Shown: piece after piece, positions 24,744 to 30,530 of the stretch | Layout of the letters: each line of letters begins with the position of its first letter | Position numbering within the stretch: position 1 is the first letter of the stretch | From: Streptosporangiaceae bacterium | Lineage (GTDB): Bacteria; Actinomycetota; Actinomycetes; Streptosporangiales; Streptosporangiaceae | NCBI GenBank assembly: GCA_030041195.1 | Contig: JASHOI010000562.1 | Location: 1-30,530 of the forward strand | Direction of reading: 5' to 3' | Length of the DNA: 30,530 nucleotides | The notes under the pieces: model-generated | Told to the model about the DNA's origin: nothing | The model's input: the letters and a program-made list of their open reading frames with translations, nothing else | Database searches by the model: none | Program-made: the position numbers and the translations under genes

Positions 24744-25532
24744 CTAGCCGCCGATTACCTTGCGGTACACCCGGGGGCCGTCGTAGTCGTTGACGGCGTA
24801 GTGCCAGGTGGCCTGGTTGTCCCAGAGGACGAAGTCGCCTGGTTTCCAGCCGAAGCCGACGGTGTAGTTCGGGGAGGAGGCGTGGTTGAGCAGGAAGGGC
24901 AGCAGCGCCTTGCTCTCGGCATCGGTGACGCCGGTGAGCCGCAGGGCGGATGTGCTGATGAAGACCCCCTTGCGGCCCGTGTGGCGGTGGGTCCGTACCA
25001 CCGGGTGCTCGACTGTCTCGGTGACCGGCGGCCTGTTGTAGGTTCCGTCGCCCGGGTCGGCGCCGTAGACGCCGTTGACGGACTCCAGCAGCTGCTTGAC
25101 CGGCTCGGACAGGCCGTCGTAGGCCGCCTGCAGGTCGGCCCACAACGTGTGGCCGCCGACATCGGGCACGACCTGGTAGGTGAGCGACTCGATGTTGAAC
25201 GGCGGGTTGCGCCACGTGCCCCCGACGTGCCAGTGCGATGCGGAGCCGGCCTTCTCCAGGTTGAAGGTGTAGACGAGGCGGCTGTCCTCGTGCCGGTGTA
25301 CCCACTTGGGGTGGTCGAAGGGCTCGTCGAAGATGCGCACCGCTTCCACGTGCTGGAGCGGCGACAGGTTCTGGCCCCGGAAGACCAGGACCTTGTAGGT
25401 CCAGAACGCCTCCCGCAGGGCCTCTGCGGTGACCTCGTCGACGGGCTGGGTCAGGTCCACGCCCTCGATCTCGGCGCCGATCAGGGGGCTGGCCGGATGG
25501 GCTTCGAAGCGGCTGGTCAGGGTCTCGGTCAC
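24744..25532 (-). CDS. TauD/TfdA-fold Fe(II)/2-oxoglutarate enzyme with HxG instead of HxD
   Basis: A 262-residue member of the TauD/TfdA family. The N-terminal PLIGAEIEGVDLTQPVDE and FWTYKVLVFRGQNLSP blocks, GGHTLWADLQAAYDGLS and the C-terminal WDNQATWHYAVNDY...RVYRK are all typical. The iron triad normally reads WHTD...H. Here it is WHVG: His102 and the distal His244 are present, but the Asp position is Gly104. Thr129 and Arg254/Arg257 for 2-oxoglutarate are kept. HxG or HxA is the hallmark of non-haem iron halogenases, so a halogenase-like or atypical reaction is possible; an inactive protein is the alternative. It has GAGGAGG before the ATG and its own promoter, lies after an amino-acid permease gene, and may be truncated at the C-terminus. 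Confidence 0.85.
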   Translation of the reverse strand: MTETLTSRFEAHPASPLIGAEIEGVDLTQPVDEVTAEALREAFWTYKVLVFRGQNLSPLQHVEAVRIFDEPFDHPKWVHRHEDSRLVYTFNLEKAGSASHWHVGGTWRNPPFNIESLTYQVVPDVGGHTLWADLQAAYDGLSEPVKQLLESVNGVYGADPGDGTYNRPPVTETVEHPVVRTHRHTGRKGVFISTSALRLTGVTDAESKALLPFLLNHASSPNYTVGFGWKPGDFVLWDNQATWHYAVNDYDGPRVYRKVIGG

Positions 25533-25570
25533 GTTGCTTCCTCCTCGAGGGTGACCACCGTGCCACCTAA

Positions 25571-25599
25571 ATCCTATTTATCCTATCGATTTTATTCAA
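25571..25599 (-). promoter_or_regulatory. Promoter of the TauD-like gene
   Basis: On the minus strand TTGAAT (25599-25594), a 17-nt spacer and TAGGAT (25576-25571) make a good promoter in an AT-rich patch. The -10 region contains a direct repeat ATAGGAT-AA-ATAGGAT (25586-25571) that could be an operator. Confidence 0.65.
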
Positions 25600-25682
25600 C
25601 AGCCTCGTGCTCCAGGACGGGCCAGCGGTTCGGGTGGCCAGAAGCCCAGCGCACGATGTGCCGGCGGGCACCGCGGCACCGG

Positions 25683-27344
25683 CTAGCGCTCCGACGCTGC
25701 CGGTGCCCCGATCGCGACGGCCACCAGTGCGTCGGACACGGCGGGTGAGTCCGCGACGTCCTCCCCGGCGGTCGCCTCGATGTGCTTGCTGCCGACACGG
25801 ACCGCCCACAGGTAGATGCCGACCGACACCATCGCGACGATGATCGAGTCCCAGGGCTGCCCGATCCAGCCCTGGCCGCCGAAGCTGCCGATCCCGGAGA
25901 ACAGGACGAGCAGCAGAAGATAGGCGACGAGCCAGGCACCCGCCTTGATGTCGTCGGTGAGCGGCCGGTCGTTGGTGCGGAGGAAGAAGAACAGCACCAC
26001 GCCGATCAGGGTGACAGGGAACGCGACCCGCAGGTTGCTCCAGCCGGACCAGTAGGCGATCTCGGTGGACAAGATGAAGCTGACCGGCGCGATCCACCTG
26101 ATGCCGGGGATCCATCCTGACAGGCGGGTCGGCGCGGCGCTGCGGAAGGTGCCGGCGGCGATCGCGGAGACGGCGTAGGACAGCACGAACACGTCGCCGA
26201 GGATCGAGACGAGGGTGATCCAGCTGTGCAGGGGGATGAGGACCACGAGGCCGACGATGAAGTTGAGCAGCAGCGCGCGGCGCGGCACGCCGGACTTGCC
26301 AGGGACGGACAGGAAGTACTTCGGCAGCAGCCGGTTCTTCGACAGGGCGTAGGTCTGCCTGGCGGCCTCGGCGGTGCCGACGAACTCCGAGCCGGACGGG
26401 GAGATCACCGCGTCGACGTACAGCAGGCTGGACAGCCAGCCGAGGTTCACCGCAAGGGCGAGCTGGCCGAACGGCGAGGTGAAGTCGATGCCCTTCCAGC
26501 CGTGGACCAGCAGGCTGTGCGGGATGGCCACCAGGAAGGCGAGCTGGAGCAGGATGTAGAGCACTGCCGAGGCGCCGATCGCGACGAGGATCGCGCGCGG
26601 GATGTCTCGGCGCGGGTTGCGTGCCTCGCCGGACAGGTCGACCGGCGGCTGGAAGCCGTTGAGAGCGTAGATCAGCCCGCCGGACGCGATCGCCGACAGG
26701 ATCGCGGCACCGCCGTAGGGTGCGAAGCCGCCCGCGCTGGTGAGGTTGCTGCCGTGGAAGCCGGAGGCGAACAAGGCGATCACCGTGATGGCCGGGACGA
26801 TGAACTTCACCCAGGTGACCACCAGGTTGAGCCTGGCGAACAGCCGGATGCCAAACCAGTTGAGCACGACGAGCACTGCCTCGAGGCCGGCCGCGACGCC
26901 GACGCCGGCCGCCGACAGCGAGCTGCCGTGGTACAGCCAGGGCCAGTAGTGGCTCAGATACTGGGTGACTGCCAGCACCTCGGTGTCGGTGAGCAGGCCG
27001 AGGACGATGGTCCAGCCGAACGTGGTGCCCACGATCCGGCCGTTGGCGTACAAGGGCCAGCGGACGCTGCCGCCGACCTCGGGCCGGGACGCGCCGAGCT
27101 CGACCAGGACCAGGCTGACCAGGGCGACGGCCACGCCGGCGATTAACCAGGAGATGAGCGCGGCGGGGCCAGCCAGCTGCGCGCCGTAGAAGGCGCCGAA
27201 CAGCCAGCCCGAGCCGATGATGCCGCCGAAGGAGGTCGCGGTGAGCGACCAGAACCCGAGCGAGTGGTGGAAGTGCTGCTCCTGAACGATGAGCTCGGAG
27301 ACGCTAGCAGGCACTGGCGGTATCTCAGTCGCTGCTTGTGACAT
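25683..27344 (-). CDS. APC-superfamily amino-acid permease
   Basis: A 553-residue transporter with about 12-14 membrane helices. The first helix FGGIIGSGWLFGAFYGAQLAGP contains the GSG-type broken-helix motif that holds the amino or carboxyl group of substrates in the APC fold; LVLVELGASRPEVGGSVRWP and YALNGFQPPVDLSGEARNPRRDIPRAI are the usual family blocks (the latter after TM6). It should import an amino acid or amine with protons; the substrate cannot be read from sequence. The frame is open 20 codons further up, but MSQAATEIPPV at 27344, with GGAG 6 nt before the ATG, is the better start. The TauD-like gene lies 150 bp downstream on the same strand, with its own promoter. Confidence 0.9.
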   Translation of the reverse strand: MSQAATEIPPVPASVSELIVQEQHFHHSLGFWSLTATSFGGIIGSGWLFGAFYGAQLAGPAALISWLIAGVAVALVSLVLVELGASRPEVGGSVRWPLYANGRIVGTTFGWTIVLGLLTDTEVLAVTQYLSHYWPWLYHGSSLSAAGVGVAAGLEAVLVVLNWFGIRLFARLNLVVTWVKFIVPAITVIALFASGFHGSNLTSAGGFAPYGGAAILSAIASGGLIYALNGFQPPVDLSGEARNPRRDIPRAILVAIGASAVLYILLQLAFLVAIPHSLLVHGWKGIDFTSPFGQLALAVNLGWLSSLLYVDAVISPSGSEFVGTAEAARQTYALSKNRLLPKYFLSVPGKSGVPRRALLLNFIVGLVVLIPLHSWITLVSILGDVFVLSYAVSAIAAGTFRSAAPTRLSGWIPGIRWIAPVSFILSTEIAYWSGWSNLRVAFPVTLIGVVLFFFLRTNDRPLTDDIKAGAWLVAYLLLLVLFSGIGSFGGQGWIGQPWDSIIVAMVSVGIYLWAVRVGSKHIEATAGEDVADSPAVSDALVAVAIGAPAASER

Positions 27345-27410
27345 GGAGGCTCCACGGAGGGGGTAACGGGGGACCGGGGTGGCGTTACGCCTCCAGGCAA
27401 ACACGTTCCG

Positions 27411-27447
27411 TTCATATAGTCAATAAAAACAGTCGGAAATATATGAA
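27411..27447. promoter_or_regulatory. AT-rich inverted repeat upstream of the permease
   Basis: TTCATATA (27411-27418) and TATATGAA (27440-27447) are perfect complements separated by 21 nt, within an AT-rich patch ~70 bp before the permease start. It could hold the promoter (TATATG or TATATT boxes on the minus strand) and a regulator site. The rest of 27448-27641 shows no gene I can support. Confidence 0.45.
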
Positions 27448-27641
27448 TTACGTGATGGCCACCTTGCGGCAGCGTGAGAGCGGGCGGTTCGTGCCGGAGA
27501 TCAGGGATCGGTCAGCTCTGACCGGACCTCGCGGAGGAGTGCGCCGACCGCGTCGGCCAGGATCCGCGGGAGCGTCCTGGCGGCCACGTGATCCATCCGC
27601 CAGGCTGGCATCATCCGCCGGCTCCGCGGGCCGGCTGGTAA

Positions 27642-28355
27642 TCAGGCTGGGACCCGGACCAGCTGGAACCGAGTGCGGCGCCGGATTGTGAACCCGAGCG
27701 ACTCATACAGCCGGATCGCGTTCGTGTTGCTCGCGGCCGCGTGCAGGAAGGGGACGCTGCCCTGCTCGCGGATGTCGGCGGCGATGGCCTTGACCAGCAC
27801 GGTGGCCAGGCCCCGGCCGCGGTAAGCGGGATCGGTGCACACCGCGGAGATCTCGACCCAGCCCGGCGGATGCAGCCGTTCGCCGGCCATCGCGATGAGC
27901 GCGCCGTCCCGGCGCACGCCGAGATAGGTACCCATCTCGATCGTGCGCCGGCGGAATGGTCCGGGCCTGGTTCGCTTGGCCAGGTCGAGCATCTCCGGAA
28001 CATCGCTGCCCTGCAGGCGTACCGCCTCGGAACTCGCCGCGGCCTGGAGGCCTGCATCGATCATCTGCACACCGTCGCCGCTGTCCACGAGTTCCCATCC
28101 CGGCGGCAGCGAGGCCGCCAGCCCGGCCAGCGGGACCAGCCTGCCGGGGCCGACGAGGGTGAGCAGGTCGCCGAACACTTCCTCGTCGGCACCCGGGGCG
28201 ACGGCGACGAACGGAGACACGTCGGCGGGATAACGTGCCGCCTGACCCTTGACTTCGGCGAAGCGCGCATGCGGCCCGGTCAGCGACGTCCATGCCGCGT
28301 GGTCGAGCACGTATGCGTCGCCCGGCCCGAGCAGCGCGTCCCTTGATGCCATCAT
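27642..28355 (-). CDS. GNAT-family N-acetyltransferase
   Basis: A 237-residue protein. The C-terminal ~130 residues are a GNAT domain: the acetyl-CoA pyrophosphate loop is in VCTDPAYRGRGLATVLVKAI, and NAIRLYESLGFTIRRRTRF is motif B, as in the FR47-like branch. The N-terminal ~100 residues (DAYVLDHAAWTSLTGPHARFAE...) form a separate domain usual for this branch. The acceptor is unknown. Two ATG codons in tandem (28355, 28352) begin the frame, without a ribosome site; TATACA at 28371-28366, 10 nt upstream, suggests a near-leaderless message. It is divergent from the GntR-type gene across 212 bp. Confidence 0.88.
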   Translation of the reverse strand: MMASRDALLGPGDAYVLDHAAWTSLTGPHARFAEVKGQAARYPADVSPFVAVAPGADEEVFGDLLTLVGPGRLVPLAGLAASLPPGWELVDSGDGVQMIDAGLQAAASSEAVRLQGSDVPEMLDLAKRTRPGPFRRRTIEMGTYLGVRRDGALIAMAGERLHPPGWVEISAVCTDPAYRGRGLATVLVKAIAADIREQGSVPFLHAAASNTNAIRLYESLGFTIRRRTRFQLVRVPA

Positions 28356-28465
28356 CGGTATTTTCTGTATAAACGATTTGTTTAGTTGATTTTACTGGCT
28401 GCTCGAAGCCCGAAAGACTCGCAGCTGGTGCGTCGGGTGGTAAGGCCGTGCTCAAGGCAAGATAG

Positions 28466-28478
28466 ATTGTTCGACAAT
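28466..28478. promoter_or_regulatory. GntR/FCD operator-like site 1
   Basis: ATTGTTCGACAAT has the arms ATTGT/ACAAT expected for an FCD-type GntR dimer. A related site lies at 28554-28566. Confidence 0.6.
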
Positions 28479-28553
28479 GTGGGAGAGATACTGACACCCT
28501 TCCTAGGCTGTCACGTGCACTCCTGAGTCTACGATCGAGAATCGCGGCCCTTG

Positions 28554-28566
28554 ACTGTTGAACAAT
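28554..28566. promoter_or_regulatory. GntR/FCD operator-like site 2, abutting the start codon
   Basis: ACTGTTGAACAAT matches site 1 at 10 of 13 positions and ends 1 nt before the ATG at 28568, so binding here would block its own expression. Confidence 0.6.
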
Positions 28567-28567
28567 A

Positions 28568-29263
28568 ATGCCGTACGTTGCGCCGGTGCGGGAGGAGCCC
28601 TCGGCAGCGGCGGAAGCTTCCGGTGCGGCGTGCCGGGCGGCTGATGCGCTCCGCGAGCGCATCCTGGGAGGCGAGCTACGACCAGGCTCTGCGCTGCGCG
28701 AGACTGCGCTCGCTGCCCAGCTGGATGTCTCGCGCAATTCGCTGCGCGAGGGCTTGCGGCTGCTCTCAGCCGACGGGCTGGTCGTGCACGTGCCTAACAA
28801 GGGGACGGCCGTCAGCCGGCTCGCCGTGCCGGAAGTACGCGATATCTACCGGGCCCGGCGAGCCCTGGAAGTGCAGGCCGCAACCGAAAGCGCGACCGCC
28901 AGCCCTGAACGGTTCAAGGACATGGACGCCGCGGTCGCCGACGAAGAACGAGCCGAACAGGCCCAGGCGTGGCGCGCGGCCCTGACCGCGGGCTTGCGGT
29001 TTCATCATGCGCTGGTCGCGGTGCTCGGAAGCAGTCGGCTCGACAGTTTCTTCTGGACCCTTCTTGCCCAGTTGCGCCTGGCCTGGGCGGAAGCCGGCGA
29101 TGACGACAGCCTGCAGCAATCCTGGGCTGAGCGCGACAGGGAACTGTACGAATTGCTGCGCACGGGGCGCCGCTCGCACGGTGTTGGTGCCCTGCTGGTC
29201 TACCTTGCCGACTCCGAACGTCAGGTGCTGGACGTCCTGCGTGCACGGGACAGCCGCCAGTGA
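28568..29263 (+). CDS. GntR-family transcriptional regulator, FadR/FCD type
   Basis: A 231-residue regulator. Residues ~20-90 are the GntR winged helix (ALRERILGGELRPGSALRETALAAQLDVSRNSLREGLRLLSADGLV, with the wing VPNKGTAVS). Residues ~95-225 are a helical FCD ligand-binding domain: RARRALEVQAA, FHHALVAVLGSSRL and the last helix HGVGALLVYLADSERQVLDVL. Some FCD metal ligands (Asp and His) are hard to assign. Two similar 13-bp palindromes upstream suggest autoregulation and perhaps control of the divergent GNAT gene. No ribosome site precedes the ATG. The flavodoxin-fold reductase follows 52 bp downstream, probably in the same operon. Confidence 0.88.
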   Translation: MPYVAPVREEPSAAAEASGAACRAADALRERILGGELRPGSALRETALAAQLDVSRNSLREGLRLLSADGLVVHVPNKGTAVSRLAVPEVRDIYRARRALEVQAATESATASPERFKDMDAAVADEERAEQAQAWRAALTAGLRFHHALVAVLGSSRLDSFFWTLLAQLRLAWAEAGDDDSLQQSWAERDRELYELLRTGRRSHGVGALLVYLADSERQVLDVLRARDSRQ

Positions 29264-29315
29264 CGCCCGAAGCGGATTCCCGGCATCTGGAACAGAGCGA
29301 CATGGAGGACCTACC

Positions 29316-29936
29316 GTGGTTACAGACCAGCCTGGGCAACCGGACCGCAACTTCCTTTTCCTGCTCGGGAGCGCGCGTGCCGACGGCAACACCGAAACGC
29401 TGGCCCAGCATGCCGCGCGGGGCCTGCCGGCCGGTGCCGGGCAGCAATGGCTCCGGCTCAGCGAGTTGCCGCTGCCGGAGTACTCAGACACGCGTCACCA
29501 AGCCGGGCGGCGCGAGGCCCGTGAGTGGCCCTCCGGTAATGAGCGGCTGCTTCTGGAAACCACCCTGCACGCCACCGACCTGGTCATCGCCTCGCCGCTG
29601 TACTGGTACAGCGTGTCAGCCGGCATCAAGCGTTACCTGGACTACTGGGTCTGGTGGATGTACACGCCCGAGGCGCAGTTCAAGACCAGGATGCGCGGCA
29701 AGGTCATGTGGGTGATCACCACGCTCAGCGAGGAGCCGGAACAGGCCAGTCCGCTGGTCGACACGCTCCGCCGCTGCGCCGTTTACCTCGGCATGCGCTG
29801 GGGCGGCGTGCTGCTGGGCAACGGCAGCGCGCCAGGCGACGTGCTCACCGACGCCAACGTGCTGGCCAGGGCAGCGACCTTCTTCTCCGCGCCCGCAGGT
29901 GACCCGGCAACCGCCGCGCTGCCCGCGCGATCCTGA
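29316..29936 (+). CDS. NAD(P)H-dependent FMN reductase / flavodoxin-fold oxidoreductase
   Basis: A 206-residue protein of the flavodoxin-like NADPH-dependent FMN reductase family. The FMN phosphate loop is GSARADGNTETLAQH near the N-terminus, and ATDLVIASPLYWYSVSAGIKRYLDYWVWW carries the isoalloxazine-binding Pro-Leu-Tyr-Trp loop typical of the family. It should transfer electrons from NAD(P)H to FMN, a quinone or another acceptor in the cytoplasm. The frame is open 103 codons upstream inside the GntR gene, but the GTG at 29316 follows GGAGG by 7 nt and gives a normal length. It is the second gene of the GntR operon, so the ligand of the regulator may relate to its substrate. Confidence 0.9.
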   Translation: MVTDQPGQPDRNFLFLLGSARADGNTETLAQHAARGLPAGAGQQWLRLSELPLPEYSDTRHQAGRREAREWPSGNERLLLETTLHATDLVIASPLYWYSVSAGIKRYLDYWVWWMYTPEAQFKTRMRGKVMWVITTLSEEPEQASPLVDTLRRCAVYLGMRWGGVLLGNGSAPGDVLTDANVLARAATFFSAPAGDPATAALPARS

Positions 29937-29995
29937 GCGCCACCGGGCGAGTTCGCCTCGGCGTGTGGCTGACTGGCGCGTCGGCGGCGCCGCCG

Positions 29996-30018
29996 GCCAC
30001 CAGCCTTTGGCTGGCGGC
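29996..30018 (+). terminator. Hairpin after the FMN reductase gene
   Basis: CCAGCC/GGCTGG (30000-30005/30009-30014) with a TTT loop extends by three more pairs after one mismatch. There is no T run, so it may be a weak terminator or a transcript-stabilising hairpin. Confidence 0.4.
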
Positions 30019-30074
30019 GCGCCGGTTTCACATGTGCGAAGCTGTGGATATCGTCGTCTCGGCAGGAGGTCCGT

Positions 30075-30269
30075 ATGACTGACGCCGCGCCGGAGCCTGA
30101 GGGTTCCGAGGATGAGATGAAGCGAAAGTTCCGCGAGGCGCTGGAGCGTAAGCGTTCCATGCAGGCGGACGGGAACGCGGCCCCCGGTGGCAAGGACGCC
30201 GGAAAGGTCCACGGCGCCCGCGGCTTGGCCCGAAGCCGGCGTTCGTTTCGCCGCAAGACCGGTGGCTGA
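30075..30269 (+). CDS. DUF5302 family small protein
   Basis: A 64-residue highly charged protein with the actinobacterial DUF5302 pattern: an acidic N-terminus, the helix DEMKRKFREALERKR, and a basic tail HGARGLARSRRSFRRKTGG. AGGAGG lies 6 nt before the ATG. The function of this family is not known; the basic tail would suit nucleic-acid binding, which is only a guess. It appears monocistronic. Confidence 0.85.
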   Translation: MTDAAPEPEGSEDEMKRKFREALERKRSMQADGNAAPGGKDAGKVHGARGLARSRRSFRRKTGG

Positions 30270-30293
30270 GCGGCTAACTCAGCGCATCGGCGC

Positions 30294-30518
30294 TCACGCG
30301 TCGAGAAACTCGCGCACGGCGCGCTTGGACCGGAGCACGTACATCGCCACATGCCTTCCGTGCTCCGACAGGATCTTCAGCTCTGTCTCGCGCTCAGAGC
30401 GGCGGACTCGCCAGATCCGCCAAGCCAGCCACCATTCATCGCGGAGCCGGCGCAAACGGGACTCGTCACAGCCGTCTGGCAGCTCGAAGTCAACCGGGCG
30501 CGTTCGAATCCCGCGCAC
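30294..30518 (-). CDS. Hypothetical basic protein, possibly continuing past the window edge
   Basis: A 74-codon frame ending at 30294 with a Trp/Arg-rich core (DEWWLAWRIWRVRRSERETELKIL) and HVAMYVLRSKRAVREFLDA. No domain was recognised. A GTG at 30518 is the last start inside the window, but the frame stays open to base 30530, so the true N-terminus may lie outside. GC3 is consistent with coding. Confidence 0.5.
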   Translation of the reverse strand: MRGIRTRPVDFELPDGCDESRLRRLRDEWWLAWRIWRVRRSERETELKILSEHGRHVAMYVLRSKRAVREFLDA

Positions 30519-30530
30519 GAGCGCGCGCCA

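Noticed and set aside
24547..25566. A 339-codon minus-strand frame overlapping the TauD-like gene and the 190 bp after it.
   Set aside because: No family motifs, no ribosome site, and the overlapping frame encodes a clear TauD/TfdA protein.
30497..30530. A TTCGAATCC loop with GCGCG/CGCGC stem and a terminal CCA, like the 3' half of a tRNA.
   Set aside because: The loop is nine bases rather than seven when the stem pairs, the acceptor does not fit, and the sequence lies within a plausible coding frame on the minus strand.
23719..30530. An integrase-borne genomic island inserted at the tRNA gene.
   Set aside because: No integrase, transposase or direct repeat of the tRNA 3' end was found in the window, so an island is only a suspicion.

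Overview
The window is a high-GC stretch with third-codon GC bias, actinobacterial-type families (Zur, GTP-dependent PEP carboxykinase, Rv1086-like cis-prenyltransferase, PIN-PhoH ATPase, LCP protein with LytR_C tail, DUF5302) and many promoter -10 boxes of the form TAnnnT placed 6-10 nt before a start codon. I read it as the chromosome of a GC-rich actinomycete; I cannot name the genus.

Layout. (1) 1-9.8 kb, housekeeping: the start of a Zur-type regulator (cut by the window edge), a thioredoxin-like DUF255 protein, a secreted NlpC/P60 hydrolase, a palindromic intergenic element, a conserved small protein, pckG, an unknown protein overlapping a cis-prenyltransferase, and phoH behind a hairpin-rich leader. 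(2) 9.9-18.3 kb, a putative envelope locus: a GT2 glycosyltransferase, an IspD-like cytidylyltransferase (divergent), then a tightly coupled + strand run of a polytopic protein (probable DUF5941 type), a LicC-like nucleotidyltransferase, an sn-glycerol-1-phosphate dehydrogenase-like enzyme, a CDP-alcohol phosphotransferase, a second GT2, and an integral-membrane GT-C/GT87-like protein. (3) 18.2-23.6 kb: a small ppGpp-hydrolase-like HD protein, an LCP glycopolymer ligase and a very large multi-pass protein with a collagen-like N-terminus. (4) 23.7 kb: the initiator tRNA-fMet gene with its own promoter and terminator. (5) 23.9-30.5 kb, a more accessory-looking segment: VapBC toxin-antitoxin, a TauD/TfdA-fold enzyme, an APC amino-acid permease, a GNAT acetyltransferase, a GntR/FCD regulator with two operator-like sites, a flavodoxin-fold oxidoreductase, DUF5302 and a partial unknown gene. 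Several short AT-rich control regions stand out here.

Two points deserve most attention. The locus at 9.9-18.3 kb contains all enzyme classes needed to make and activate a polyol phosphate (possibly sn-glycerol-1-phosphate, the archaeal-type enantiomer), join it by a phosphodiester bond and glycosylate it; an LCP protein that could attach such a polymer to peptidoglycan lies just downstream. Second, the TauD-fold protein at 24.7-25.5 kb has His-Val-Gly where the family has His-x-Asp. Loss of that iron-binding carboxylate is the hallmark of Fe(II)/2-oxoglutarate halogenases, and the gene lies beside an amino-acid permease. Both are inferences from sequence and need structural and biochemical tests.
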